The position numbers and the translations under genes were made by a program. Under the pieces are notes generated by a model. The model did no database searches. It had not been told where the DNA came from and saw nothing but the letters and a program-made list of their open reading frames with translations. From Albula goreensis (lineage: Eukaryota; Chordata; Actinopteri; Albuliformes; Albulidae), in assembly GCA_022829145.1 (NCBI GenBank), contig CM040746.1:2574731-2638730 (forward strand): a DNA stretch of 64,000 nt. Direction: 5' to 3'. Shown here in pieces: positions 13,156 to 26,200 of the stretch. The stretch's first letter is position 1. Every line of letters begins with the position of its first letter.

Positions 13156-16100
13156 GGTAGAATCGTGTGTAAGGGGGTGAAAAACTGGGGTAAAATATTA
13201 AGTAAGGGCGTTAGACACTGGGGTAGAATTGTGGGAAAGGGGGTTAAACACTGGACAAGAACAGTGGGAAAGGGGGTGAAACACTGGGGAAGAATCGTGG
13301 GTAGGAGGGTAAATCACTGGGCTAAAATAGTTGGTTGAGGGTTTAAAAACAGGCATAGAAAAGTGGAAAAGGGGGTTAAACACTGGGGTAGAATCGTGGG
13401 TTGGGGGGTGAAACACAGGCGTAGAATCGTGGGAAAGGGGGTTAAACACTGGGGCAGAATATTATGTAAGGGGTTGAAACACTGGGGTAAAATATTAAGG
13501 AAGGGATGAGACACTGGGGTAGAATCATGGGTAGGAGGGTTGAACACTGGGGTAGAATCCTGGGTTGGGGGGTTAAACACGATGGTAGAAAAGTGGGTAA
13601 GGGGGGTTAAACACTGGGGAAGAATCACGGGAACGGTGGTTAAACACTGGGACAGAAAAGTGGGTAGGAGGGAAAAAAACTGGGGTAGAATAGTGGGTTG
13701 GGGGGTCAAACACAGGGGTGGAATAATGGGTTGGGAGATTAAATACGAGGGTAGAATCGTGGGTAAGGGGGTAAAACACTGGGGCAGAATATTTGGTAGG
13801 AGGGAAAAACAATGGGGTAGAATCGTGGGTTGGGGGGTTGAACATGAGGGTCGATAAGTGGGTAAGGGGCGTTAAACACTGGGGAAGAATAGTGGGAAAG
13901 GGGCTTCAACAATGGGGAAGAAAAGTCGGAGGGAGGATTAAACACTGGGGTAGAAGAGTGGGTCAGGGGGTAAAACAAGGGCCTATAATAGTGAATTGTG
14001 TGGTTAAATACTGGGTTAGAACAGTGGCACTGGGTTAGAACAGTGGCTTGGGGGTTAAACACAGGGGTAGAATGGTGAGAAAGGGGGTTAAAAACAGGGG
14101 TAGAATCATGGGTTGGGAGGTGAAATATGAGGGTAGAACAGTGGGTAAGGGGTTAAACACTGGGGCAGAATAGTGGGTGGGAAGGTAAAACACTGGGGTA
14201 GAATAGTGGGTTGGGGGGTTAAACACAAGGGTAGATAAGTGGGTAAGGGGTGTTAAACACTGGGGCAGAATATTAAGTAAGGGGGTTGGACACAGGGTTA
14301 GAATCGTGGGAAAGGGGGTTTAACAATGGGGTAGAAAAGTGGGTAGGAGGGGTAAACACTCGGGGAGATTCGTCGGTAGGGTGTTTAAACGCTGGTGCAG
14401 AATATGAAGTAAGGGGGTTACAAACTGGGGTAGAATTGTGGCAAAGGGGGTTAAGAACTGGGGAAGAATAGTGGGTAGGAGGATAAAACACTGGGCTAAA
14501 ATAGTGGATTGGGGAGTTAAACACGGGTGTAGAAAAATGAATAAGGGGGTTAAACACTGGGGTTGAATACAGGGAACGGGGGTTAAGAACTGGGGTAGAA
14601 TTGTGGGTAGGAGGGTAAAACAGTGGGGTAGAAAAGTGATTGAGGGGGTTAAACACTGGGGTAGAATATGAAGTAAGGGCGTTAGACACTGGGGTAGAAT
14701 TGTGGGAAAGGGGGTTAAACACTGGGGAAGAATAGTGGGTAGGAGGGTAAAACACTGGGCTAAAATAGTCGGTTGGGGTAGTTAAAAACAGGCATAGAAT
14801 CCCGGGAATGGAGCTCAAACACTGGGGTAGAATTGTGGGTTGGGTGGTGAAACACAAGGGCAGAACCGTGGGTATGGGGGTTAAATCCTGGGGTAGAATA
14901 CTGAGTAATAGGGTGAAAAACTAGGGTAAAATAGGGAGTAAGGGGGTTAAACACTGGGGTAGAATTGTGGGAAAGGGGGTTCAACATTGGGGAAGAAGAG
15001 TGTGTAGGAGGGTAAAACACTGGGGTAGAATCGTGGGTAAAGGGGGTAAAACATGGGGGTACAATAGTGGGTAGGAGGGTTAAACACTGGGGTAGAATAG
15101 TGGGTAGGAGGGTTAAACACTGGGGTAGAATAGTGGGTAGGAGGGTAAAACACTGGGGCAGTAAACTGATTGAGGGGGTGAAACACTGGGCAAGAAAAGT
15201 GAGTAAGGGGGTAAACACTGGGGTAGAATAGTTGGAAAGGGGGTTCAACACTGGGGAAGAATCGTGGGTAGGAGGGTAAAACACGGGTAGAATCGTGAGT
15301 GAGGGGGTTAAACACAAGGATAAAAAAGTGGGAAGGAGGGCAAATTGTGGGGTAGAATAGTGGGTAAGGGGGCTTTAATATCGGGGTATAATAGCGAGTA
15401 AGGGGGTTAAATACTGGGGTAGAATAGCGAGTAAGGGGGTTAAACACTGGGGTAGAAGAGCGGGTTGGGGGTAAAACACTGGGGTAGAAAAGTGGGAAAG
15501 GGGGTCAACACTGGGGAAGAACAGTGGGAAGGGGGTAAAACACTGGACAAAAATAGTGGGTTGGGAAGTTAAACACAGGCGTAGAAGACTGGGAAAGGGG
15601 GTTAAACACAGGGGTAGAATACTGAGTAAGGGGTTTTGCATGAAGGTAGAATAGGGAGTAAGGGGGTTAAACACTGGGGTAGAATAATGATTGAGGGGGT
15701 GAAACACTGGGGTAGAATAGCAGGAACGGGGTTAAACACAGGTAGTATAGTGGGAAGGAGGGTTAAACACTGGGGTAGAATCGTGAGTGAGGGTTAAACA
15801 CAAGGGTAAAAAAGTGGGAAGGAGGGCAAATTGTGGGGTGGAAGAGTGGGTTGGGGGTAAAACACTGGGGTAGAAAAGTGGGTAGGGGGGTTAAACATAG
15901 GCGTAGAAGAGTGTGAAAGGGGTTAAACACAGGGGTAGAATTATGGGGTGGGGGGCTAAACACGAGGGCAGAACCGTGGGAAAGGGGGTAAAACAGCTAG
16001 TATGGGGGTTAAACACTAGGGTAGAATAGTGGGTAGGGGGGTGAAACACTGGGGGAGAATCGTGAGTTAGGGGGTTTAAAACTGGGGTAGAATCGTGGGT

Positions 16101-16169
16101 TGGGGGTTAAACACTGGGATAGAATAGTGGGAAGGAGGATAAAACACTGGGGTAGAATTGTGGGAAAGG

Positions 16170-16375
16170 GGGTTAAACACTGGAATAGAAGAGTGAGTGA
16201 GGGGGTTAAACGCAAGGGGAGAAGAGTGGGAAAGAGGGATAAAACCTAGGGTAGAATTGTGGGAAAGAGGGTTAAACACTGGGATAGAAGAGTTAGTGAG
16301 GGGGTTAAACGCAAGGGGAGAAGAGTGGGAAAGAGGGATAAAACCTAGGGTAGAATTTTGGGAAAGAGGGTTAAA
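16170..16375 (+). repeat. 99-bp (3-unit) tandem duplication
   Basis: A three-unit block with the unusual forms ACGCAAGGGGAGAAGAG and ATAAAACCTAGGGTAGAAT is present twice. The marker CGCAAGG is at 16211 and 16310, exactly 99 bp apart. The homologous place in the inverted block (about 38780-38850) has only one instance of the CGCAAGG-type unit, so this expansion arose after the two regions separated. Confidence 0.8.
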
Positions 16376-16630
16376 CACTGGGGTAGAATATCGGGAACAG
16401 GGGTTAAACACTGGGGTAGAATCATGGGTAGGAGGGTAAAACACTGCGGTAGAATATCGGGTTGTGGGGTTAAACACTGGGGTAGAATATTTGGTTGGGG
16501 GGTTAAACAGTGGGGTTGAATTGTGAGTTAGGGGTTTAAACACTGGGGTCCAATAGTGAGTACGGGGGTCACACACTGGGGTAGAATAGTGGGTAGGATG
16601 GTTAAATACTGGGGTAGCATCGTGGGTAAG

Positions 16631-17466
16631 GAAAAATCTGCATGCCCGACTCACCGCTGCGATGTTCTTGGAGATGGTCAGGTTGCTGTCAAGCACCACT
16701 TCCAGGTTCTTGGCGCAGGATGACGGTGACAGGATGGTGTCACTCAGGGTCATGGAGAGGTCAAGCGATGGAGAGGATGGAGCAGGAAAGAAGAGGAGCT
16801 CTGACTTGTCTGGGTTGAGCTTAAGATGGTGGGTGTCCATGCAGCTCTGAATATCCCAGAGACAATCAGAGCAGAGACCTGTGAGTCAGAGGGAGAGAAC
16901 GAGAGAAAGAGTTGGGTGTCATCGGCATAACAATGGAGGGACAAGCCGTGGGCAGAGATGACAGGTCTAAGACAACGGGTATAAAGAGTGAAGAGCAGTG
17001 GACCAAGAACAGGGCCTTGAGGAAATCCTGTAGCAAGCGGATGGGGTGCCGATACCGCACCATCCCAGGCAACCTGAAAGGAGCGACCAGAAAGGTAGGA
17101 CTCAATCCGGCCAAGTGCGGTGCCACGGATCCCCAAAGCAGCCAGCGAGGACAGGAGGATGGAGTGGTTGACAGTGTCGAAGGCAGCCGATAGGTCCAGG
17201 AGGATCGAATGGAAGAAAGGGAGGCAGTCTGTGCAGTGTGGAGAGATTCACTCACCGAGAGAAGTGCAGTCTCAGTCCAGTGACCGGGTCTGAAGCCAGA
17301 CTGGTGGGGGTCCAGCAGGTTATTCTGAAAAAGGAAGAGAGACAGTTGACAAGAGGCACCACGCTCAAGAGTTTTGGAGAGGGAGAAGGGACACAGGGCA
17401 GTAGCTATGGATAACAGAGGGGTCCATGGTGGTTTTCTTCAGTAGCAGGGTGATGTAGTCGTGAGG
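16631..17466 (-). pseudogene. Broken reverse-transcriptase coding remnant, copy 1
   Basis: The remnant corresponds to the RNA-dependent DNA polymerase domain of a LINE ORF2 protein. Visible blocks in order are FRPGHW near the start, DLSAAFDTVNH (first catalytic Asp region), GIRGTALGRIESYLSGRSFQ, PQGPVLGPLLFTLY, YADDTQLF (catalytic box, bases 16918-16929), HHLKLNPDKSELLFF and VVLDSNLT. The frame is broken in at least three places. An apparent frameshift leads to an in-frame TGA at 17365-17367, which is shared with copy 2. A 1-bp deletion near 17206 and a 7-bp deletion near 16864 are each seen only in this copy. The usual PQGS of this motif reads PQGP in both copies. The last readable frame runs on into satellite, giving a chimeric open frame with no meaning. 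It cannot encode an active enzyme. Confidence 0.9.
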
Positions 17467-17480
17467 TAGGTGAGGTAGGT
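16631..17480 (-). mobile_element. Internal fragment of a non-LTR retrotransposon (LINE, L2/CR1/Rex1-like), copy 1
   Basis: An 850-bp island of non-satellite sequence sits directly in the array. On the minus strand it encodes part of a LINE reverse transcriptase, from just upstream of the finger/palm motifs to shortly after the YADD box. It has neither the 5' end, endonuclease and C-terminal region nor the 3' UTR of a LINE, so it is an internal piece. The coding 5' edge (right side) abuts satellite at about 17480 through a 9-bp tandem duplication (GTGAGGTAG type). The coding 3' edge abuts satellite at about 16631 inside GTAAGGAAAAATCTG. No target-site duplication or poly-A/microsatellite tail is visible. 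Family resemblance is from memory of fish elements; the exact clade is uncertain. Confidence 0.9.
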
Positions 17481-18239
17481 AGAATCGTGGGTAAGGGGGT
17501 TAAACACTGGGATAGTATACTAGGTTAGAGGGTTAAACACTGGGGAGGAACAGTGGGTAAGGGGTTAAACACTGGGGTAGAAAAGTGAGTGAGCAAGTTA
17601 AACACTGGGGTAGAATCGTGAATAAGAGGATGAAACACTGGGGTAGAAAAGTGGGTAAAGGGGTTAAACACTGGGGAAGAATGTGAGTAAAGGGGTTAAA
17701 CACTGGGGGAGAATGTGAGTAAGGGGGTTAAACACTGGGGTAGAAAAGTGAGTGAGGGGTTTAAAACTGGGGTAGAAAAGTGGGGAGGGATTAAACAGAG
17801 TTAGAGTGGTGGGTAGGGGGTGAAACACTGGGGAGAATCGTGAGTTAGGGGTTTAAAACTGGGTAGAATAGTGGGTAGGGGGGTTAAACACTTGGGTAGA
17901 ATATTGGGTAGGGGAGTTAAATACCTGGGTAGAATCGTGAGTAAGGGGGTTAAACACTGGGGTAGAATGGTGCATTGGGGAGGTTAACCACAGGGGAAGA
18001 AAAGTGGGTCGGGGAGTTAAATACTGGGGTAGAAAAGTGAGCGAGCGAGTTAAACACTGGGGTAGAATCGCGAATAAGAGGGGGTTTAAAACTGGGGTAG
18101 AAGAGTGGGTTTGGGGGTTAAATAGTGGGTAGAATGGTGAGTAAGGGGGTTAAACACTGGGGTAGAATAGATGGAAGGGTTCAACACTGGGGTAAAATAG
18201 TGGGAACAGGTGTTTTTAAGTAAGGGGGTTAAACACTGG

Positions 18240-18900
18240 GGTGGAAGAGTGGATAGGAGGGTAAAGCACCGGGGTAGAAGAGTGGGTTGGGAATTGAACA
18301 TTGGGGAAGATTCTTGGGAACGAGGGTGAAACACTGGGGTAGAATAGTGGGCAGGAGGGTTAAACACTGGGGTAGAATAGTGGGCAGGAGGGTTAAACAC
18401 TGGGGTAGAATAGAAGGAACGGGGGTTAAACACTGGGGTAGAATCGTGGGAAAGGGGTTAAAACACTGGGGTAGAATAATGAGTAAGAGGGGGTAAACAC
18501 TGGGATAGCATCGTGGGAAAGGGGGTTAAACACTGGGGAAGAATGGTGAGTAAGGGGGTTAAAAACTGTGGAAGAATAGAGGGAAAGGGGGTTGAACACT
18601 TGGGTAGAATCGTGGGTTTGTGGGTTAAACACAAGGGTTGAATCGTGGGTAGGACAGTAAAACAATGGGGAAGAAAGGTGAGTGAGGGGGTTAAACACTG
18701 AGGTAGAATCGTGAATAAGAGGGTTAAACACTGGGGTAGAAATTGCAGGAATGGGGTTCAACAGTGGGGTAAAATAGTGGGTAGGAGGGTCAAGCACCGG
18801 GGTACAATAGTGGGTTGGGAATTAAACATTGGGGAAGATTCTTGGGAAAGGGGGTTAAACACTGGGGTAGAAAAGTTGGTTGGGGTGTAAAACACAAGGG
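18240..18900 (+). repeat. Local duplication, offset 528 bp (16 units)
   Basis: The distinctive string TTGGGGAAGATTCTTGGG, preceded by a CACCGGGGTA unit, occurs at 18301 and 18829. The offset of 528 bp equals 16 x 33. The flanking variant units also correspond. Confidence 0.75.
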
Positions 18901-19469
18901 CAGAATTGTGGGTAAGGGGGTTAAACACTGGGGTACAATGGAGAATAAAGGCGTTAAACACTGGGGTAGAGGAGCAAGAATGGGGGTAAAACACTGGGGT
19001 AGAAAAGTGGGTAGGAGGGTAAATTAGTGGGGTAGAATAGTTGGTTGGGGTGTAAAACACAAGGGTAGAATTGTGGGTAAGGGGGTTAAACACTGGGCTA
19101 GAAAAGTGGGAAAGGGGTGATTAAGTACGGGGGTTAAACATCTGGGTAGAATAGTGAGTAGGGTTTAAACCATGGGGTAGAATAGTGGGAAGGGGGTAAA
19201 ACACTCGACAAGGACAGTGAGTAAGAAGGGTAAACACTGGGGTAGAAATGTGGGAAAGGGGGTTAAACACTGGGGAAGAATAGTGGGTAGGAGGATAAAA
19301 AACTGCAGTAGAAGAGTGGATTGGGGGGTTACATACTGGGGTAGAACAGCAGGGAAGGCGGTTAAACATGTGGGTAGAAGAGTGGGTAAGAGGGTAAAAA
19401 CACTGGGGTATAATGTCGGGAAAGGGGGTTAAACACTGGGGTAGAATAGTGAATAAGGGGGTAAAACAC

Positions 19470-20010
19470 TGGGGTAGAACAGTGGGGAGGAGGCTGAAAC
19501 ATGGGGGTAGAAGAGTGGGTTGGGGGGTTAAACACAGGGGTAGAATCGTGGGAAAGGGGGTAAAACACTGGGGTAGAACAGTGGGGAGGAGGCTGAAACA
19601 CGGGGGTAGAACAGTGGGTTGGGGGTTCAACACGAGGGTGGAATTGTGGGGAAGGGTATTAAACAATCGGGTAGAAAAGTGAGTGAGGGAGTGAAACACT
19701 GGTAGAAAAGTGAAAAAGAGGGTTGAACACTGGAGTAGAACAGCGGGAATGGGGGTTAAACACTGGTGTAGAATCGTGAAGAAGGGGGTAAAACATTGGG
19801 GTAAAATAGCGGGAACGGGGATTAAACACAGGGTAGAACAGTGGGTAGGGGGCTAAAACAAGGGGGTAGAAGAGTGGGTTGGGGGGTTCAACACGAGGGT
19901 GGAATTGTGGGGAAGGGTATTAAACAATCGGGTAGAAAAGTGAGTGAGGGAGTGAAACACTGGTAGAAAAGTGAAAAAGAGGGTTGAACACTGGGGTAGA
20001 ATAGCAGGAA
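19470..20010 (+). repeat. Nested local duplications (99 bp and about 251 bp)
   Basis: AGTGGGGAGGAGGCTGAAAC occurs at 19481 and 19580, exactly 99 bp (3 units) apart. A following block with TTCAACACGAGGGTGGAAT and a shortened unit (ACACTGGTAGAAAAGTG) occurs at 19626 and 19877, offset 251 bp. The second offset is not a whole multiple of 33 because shortened units lie inside the block. Confidence 0.8.
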
Positions 20011-22861
20011 TGGGGGTTAAACACTGGGGTTGAAGAGTGGGGAAAAGGGTTGAACAATGGGGTAAAATTGTGTGTTAGGGGGTGAAACACGAGGGTAGAA
20101 AAGTGGGTAAGGGGGTTTAACACTGGGGTAGAATAGTGGGTTGGGGGGTTAAACACTGGGGTTGAAGAGTGAGTCAGGTGGTTAAACACTAAGGAAGAAT
20201 AGAGGGAAAGGGGTAAAACACTGGGGTAGAACAGAGGAGGAAAACACTGGGGTAGAAAACACTGGGGAAGAATAGTGAGTCAGGGCGTTAAACACTGGGG
20301 TAAAAAAATAGGTAGAAGTGTAAAACACTGGGGTAGAAGAGTGGGTTGGGGGCAAAAACAGGGGGGTAGAATCGTAGGTTGTAGGGTTAAACACTGGGGT
20401 AGAATAGTATGTGAAGGGTTAAACACTGGGGTAGAATCGTGAATTAGGGGGAAAAACACTGGGGAAGAATAGTGGGGAGGAGGGGTTAAACACTGGGGTA
20501 GAATGGGGGTTCGGGGTTAAACACTGTGGGGATGGGGGTTAAAACCTGGGGTAGAATAGTGATTAAGGGGTTAAACACTGGGGTAGAAAAGTGGGTTGGG
20601 GTGTGAAACACGAGGGTAGAAAAGTGGGAAAGGGGGGTTAAATCACTGGGGCAGAATATTAAGTAAGGAGGTTATACACTGTGGAAGAAGAGAGGGAACA
20701 GGGGTTAAACACTGGGGTAGAACCGCAGGAACGGGGGTTAAAAACTGGGGGAGAATAGTGAGCAGGAGCCAAAAACACAGGGCTAGAATACTGGGTTTGA
20801 GGGGTTAAAGACTGGGTTGGAGGGGTTAAAGGGTGTTAAACACTGTGGTAGAAGAGCGGGAACAGGGGTTAAATACTGGGGTAGAATCGGGGGTTTGAGG
20901 GTAAACAGAATACAGAATAAGGGGGTTAAACACTGTGGTTGAAGAGCCGGAACAAGAGTTAAACACTGGGGTAGAATCGTGGTTTGGAGAGTAACACACT
21001 GGGGTAGAACAATGGGAAAGGGGGTTAAACACTGGGGCAGAACAGTGAGTAAGGGGGATAAACATTGGAGTAAAAAAATGAGTAAGGGGGCAAAACACTT
21101 GGGTGGAATAGTGGGTTGGGGGGTTAAACACCAGGGTAGAATGGTGGGTAGGGGAGTTAAACACTGGGCTAGAATGTTAACTCAGGGGGTTAAACACTGG
21201 GATAGAATATTCAGTAAGGGGGGTAAACACTGCGATAGAAAAGTGGGAAAGGGAGTTCAACACTGGGGAAGAATAGTGAGGAGGAGGGTAAAACACTGGG
21301 GAAGAATAGTGAGTAAGAGGGTTAAACACTGGGGTAGAATCGTCAGGAGGGGGGTTAGACACAGAGGTAGAATCGCGGGAAAGGGGGTTAAACACTGGGG
21401 TAGTATCGTGGGTAGGAGGATAAAACACTGGAGTAAAATAGTGGATTGGGGGGTTAAACACTGGGGTAGAGTCGTGGGAAAGGGGATTAAAGACTTTTGT
21501 AGAAAATTAAGTAAGGGGGTTAAAAACTGGGGTAGAATAGTCAGGAGAGGGATTAGACACTGAGGTGGAATCGCGGGAAAGGGGGTTAAACACTGGGATA
21601 GAATCGCGAGTAAGGGGGTTAAACACTGGGGTAGAATAGTGAGATGGGGGCAAAACACTGGGGTAGAATGGTGGGTAGGGGGTTAAACACTGGGGTCGAA
21701 AACTGAGAAAGGGAGCCAAAAAAATGGGGTAGAATTGTGGGTCGGGGGGTAAGAAACTGGGGTAGAATCGTCGGTTGGTGGGTTAAACTGCATGGGATGA
21801 ATAGTGGGTTGGGGGGTTAAAATACTGGGGCAGAATATTAAGCAAGGGGTTAAACACTGGGGAAATAGCAGAACAGGGGTTTAACACTGGGGTGAAATTG
21901 TGGGTAGGAGGGAAAAACACTGGGGTAGAATAGACAATGAGAAATGTTAAACACTGGGGAAGAATCGCGTAGAATAGTGAGTAAGGGAGGTGTAGAATTG
22001 TGGGAAAGGGGGTTAAACAGTTGGGTAAAATGTTGGGAAAGGGGGTAAACACTGGGGTAGAAAAGTGGGATGGGGGGATAAACACTGGGGTAGAAAAGTG
22101 TGTTGGGGGGTAAACAATGGGGTTGAATACAGAGAAAAGAGGTAAAACACTGGGGGTTGAAATGTGGGTTGGGGGATTAAACACTGGGGCAGAATATTAA
22201 GGAAGGGGGTGAAACACAAGGGTAGAAGAGTGGGAAAGGGGGTTAAACACCTAGGTAGAATACTGGCAAAGGGGTAAAACACTAGGGTAGAATCGTGAGT
22301 AAAGGGGATAAAACACTGGGGTAAAATAATGAATAAGGGGGATAAACACTGAGGTAGAAAAGCAGGAAAGGGGGTTAAATACTGGGGTAGGATCATGGGA
22401 AAGGGGGTGAAACACTGGGCAAGAACAGTGGGAAAGGGGGTTAAACACTGGGGAAAAATAGTGGGTAGGAGTGTAAAACACTGGGCTAAAATAGTCGGTT
22501 GGGGGGTTAAAAACAGGCATAGAATACCGGGAACGGAGCTTAAACACTGGAGTAGAATTGTGGGTAGGAGGGTGATACACTGTGGTAGAATCGTGGGTTC
22601 GAGGGTTAAACACTGGGGTAGAAGAATGGGTTGGGGGGTTAAACACGAGGGTAGAAGATCGGGAACGGGGGTGAAACACCTAGGTAAAATACTGGCAAAG
22701 GGGGTAAAACACTGGGGTAGAATAGCGAGTAAGGGAGTAAAACACTGGGGAAGAAAAGTGGGTAGGAGGGTAAAACACTGGGGTAGAATCATGGGTAAGG
22801 GGTAAAACATGGGGTACAATCGTGGGTAGGAGGGTTAAACACTGGGGTAGAATAGTGGGAA

Positions 22862-23215
22862 GAATAGTGAGGGGAGGTCAAACACTTGGGTAGAACAGTG
22901 GGAAAGGGGGTTAAACAATGGGCAAGAACATTGGGACAGAGGGTTAAACACTGTGGTAGAATTGTGGGGAGAATAGTGAGAGGGGGTTAAACACTTGGGT
23001 AGAACAGTGGGAAAGGGGGTTAAACAATGGGCAAAAACATTGAGACAGAGGGTTAAACACTGTGGTAGAATTGTGGGGAGAATAGTGAGAGGGGGTTAAA
23101 CACTTGGGAAGAACAGTGGGAAAGGGGGTTAAACAATGGGCAAAACCATTGAGACAGAGGGTGAAACACTGTGGTAGAATTGTGGGGAGAATAGTGAGAG
23201 GGGGTTAAACACTTG
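22862..23215 (+). repeat. 109-bp tandem repeat, three copies plus partial
   Basis: A block of 109 bp is repeated in tandem. The string GAATAGTGAG ends at 22871, 22980, 23089 and 23198, giving three identical periods of 109 bp. Each block holds three satellite units plus an extra 10 bp (around GGGGAGAATAG), so the duplication is out of register with the 33-bp monomer. The copies differ by only a few substitutions, which implies recent amplification. Confidence 0.9.
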
Positions 23216-26200
23216 GTAGAATAGTGAAAAAGGGGTGAAACAATGGGGTAAAACATTGGGAAAGACGGTTAAACACTGGGGTAGAATAGTGGGTTGGGGG
23301 GTTACATACGAGGGTAGAATCGTGGGTAAGGGGGGTTAAACACTGGGCAAGAAAAGTGGGTAAGGGGGGAACACTTGGGTAGAATCGTTGGAAAGGGAGT
23401 TCAAAACTGGGGAAGAATCGTGGGTAGGAGGGTAAAACACTGGGGTAGAATCGTGAGTGAAGGGGTTAAACACAAGGGTAAAAACGTGGGAAGGAGGGCA
23501 AATTGTGGGGTAGAATAGTGGGTAAGGGGGGTTTAATACTGGGGTAGAATCGCAAGTAAGGGGGTTAAACACTGGGGTAGAATAGTCAGTAGGAGGGTTA
23601 GAAACTGAGGTAGAATCACGGGAAAGGGGGTAGAAAACTGGGGTAGAATCATGGAAAAGGGGGTTAAACACTGGGGTAGAATGGTGGGTAGGAGGACAAA
23701 ACACTGGGGTAGAACAGTGGGCTGGGGGGTTAAACACTACAGTAGAATAGTTGGTAGGAGGGTAGAGCACTGGGGTAGAATAGTGGGAAAGGGGGTTAAA
23801 ACCTGGGGTTGAAAAGTGAGTAAGGGTATGAAACACTGGGGAAGAATCGTGGGAAAGGGGTTAAACACTGGGCAAGGATATTGAATAAGGGGGTAAAACA
23901 CTGGGGTAGAAAAGTGGGAAAGGGGTTAAACACTGGGGAAGAATCGTGAGTAAGGGGGTTAAACACTGGGGTAGAATCGTCAGAAGGGGGGTTAGACACT
24001 GAGGTAGAATCGTGGGTAAGAGGGTTAAACACTGGGTAGAATCGTGGGTAGGAGCATAAAACAGAATAGAATAGTGGATTGGGGGATTAAACACTGGGGA
24101 GAGTAGTGGGTCAGGGGGTTAAAGACTGCGGTAGAAAATTAAGTCAGGGGGTTAAACATTGGGGTAGAATAGTCAGGACAGGGGTTAGACACTGAGGTAG
24201 AATCGTGGGAAAGGGGGTTAAACACTGGAGTAGAATAGTGAGTCAGGGGGTTAAACACTGGGGAAGAATGGGGAAAAGGTGTTCAACACTGGGGTAGAAT
24301 GGTGGGTAGGGGAGTTAAACACTGGGGTCAAATACTGGGTAAGGGAGCTAAACAGTGAGGTAGAATTGTGGCACAGGGGTTAAACACGAAGATAAAATAT
24401 TGGGAAAGGGGGTGAAATACAGGGATAGAATAGAGAGTGACGGGGTTAAACACTGGGGTAGAAGAGCAGGAACGGGGGTTAAACACATGGGTTGACTCGT
24501 GGGTAGGAGGGTAAAACACTGGGGTAAAAAAGTAGATATGGGGCTAAAAAACTGGGGTAGAATAGAGGGTTGGGGGGTTAAACAATGGGGTAAAATTGTG
24601 AGTAAGGGGGTAAAACACTGGGGTAGAATGGTGGGTATGGGGGTAAAACACTGGGGTAGAATTACGGGAACGGGGGTTAAACAGTGTGGTTGAATCGTGG
24701 GAAGGAGGGTAGAACACGGGAGTGGTTTTGTGAGAAAGTGGGAAAAACACTGGGGCAGAAGAGTGAATAAGAGAGTTAAACACTGGAGAAGAATAGTGAA
24801 TGAGGGGGTTAAATACTGGGGTAGAATTGTGGGATTGGGGGGAAAAACAGTGGGGTAGAAAAGTGAGTAAGGGGGTTAAACACTGGAGAACAATAATGAA
24901 TGAGGGGGTTCAACAATGGGGTAGAATCGTGGGTAGGAGGGCAGAACACTGGTGTAGAACAGTGGGAAAGGGGGTTAAACACTGGGGTAGAAATGGGAAT
25001 TTAAACACGAGGGTAAAATAATGGAAAGGGGGTTAAATACTGGAATAGAAAAGTGAGTAACGGGTAGAATTGTGGGTCGGGGAAAAAAACTGGGGTAGAA
25101 TAGAGGGTCTGGGGGTTAAAAAACTGGGGAAGAAAAGTGGGTTGGTGGGTTAAACACCGGGGATGAATTGTGGGTTGGGGGGTTAAACACTCTGTTAGAA
25201 TGAGGGAGAGGGGGTTAAACACTGGGGTAGAAAAGAAGGAAGGGAGCTAGAACACTGGGGTAGAAAAGTCGGTAATGGAGTTAAACAGTGGGGTAGAACA
25301 GTGGGTAAGGGGGTCAACCACTGGGGTTGAATAGTGAGTGAGGGGGTTCAACACTGGGGTAGAAAACTGGGTTGGGGGGTTAAACACTCGGACAGAAAAG
25401 TGGGTAGGGGGGTAAAACACTGGGGTAGAATTGTGGGTAGGGGGGTTTAACACTGTGGTAGAATCGTAAATAAGGGGGTTAAATACTGGGGTAGAAAAGT
25501 GGGTAAGAGGGTTAAAGACTGGGGAAGAATAGTGAATAAGGGGGTTAAACAATGACATAAATAGTGAGAAATGGGATTAAACACTGGGGTAGAATGGGGT
25601 TTGGGAGCTAACCACTGGGTTAGAATAGTGGGATGGGGGTTAAACACTGGGGTAGAATAGTGATTAAGGCGGTTAAACAATGGGGTAGAAAATTGGGTTG
25701 GGGTGTGAAACAAGAGGGCAGAAAAGTGGGAAAGGGAGGTTAAATCACTGGGGCAGAATATTAAGTAAGGGGTTAAACATTGTGGTAGAAGAGAGGGAAC
25801 AGGGGTTAAACACTGGGGTAGAATAGTGGGCAGGAGGCAAAAACACGGGGCTAGAATAGTGGGTTGGGGGTTAAACACTGGGGTAGAATACTGGGTAGGA
25901 CGGTAAAACACTGGGGTAGAATACTGGGTTGGGGGGTTAAACACGGGTAGAATCGTGGGAAAGGGGGTTAAACATGGGTGTAGAATAGTGAGTAAAGGTT
26001 AAACACAGGGGTAGAATAGCGGGTAGGAGGGAAAACACTGAGGAAGAATAATGAGTGAAGGGGTTAAACACTGGGGAAGAATAGTGGGTGGGAGGCAAAA
26101 ACACAGAGGAAGAATGGTGGGTTAGGGGGTTAAACACTGGGGAATAATAGTGAGTAAGGGGGTTAAATACTGGGGTCGAGGAGTGGGAAAAGGGGTTAAA

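Larger units (their letters stand above)
1..16630 (+). repeat. 33-bp satellite array, G-rich strand on + (block 1, left part)
   Basis: Continuous head-to-tail repeat of a unit of about 33 bp. The 18-bp core TTAAACACTGGGGTAGAA is well conserved. The following 15 bp vary among a limited set of forms, such as TAGTGGGTAAGGGGG, TCGTGGGTAGGAGGG, TAGTGGGTTGGGGGG, TATTAAGTAAGGGGG and AAGTGGGAAAGGGGG. A clean 33-bp period can be read directly at 15061-15160. Units differ by substitutions and 1-2 bp indels, mostly in G runs. No non-satellite sequence longer than a few bases is seen in this stretch. Local higher-order duplications are listed separately. The strand given is that of the G-rich unit. No gene, promoter or RNA gene is supported. 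Confidence 0.97.

Noticed and set aside
16631-17480. Active retrotransposon or domesticated reverse transcriptase
   Set aside because: Only an internal fragment is present, with a shared frameshift and stop plus private indels in each copy. The conserved YADD box alone does not indicate function.
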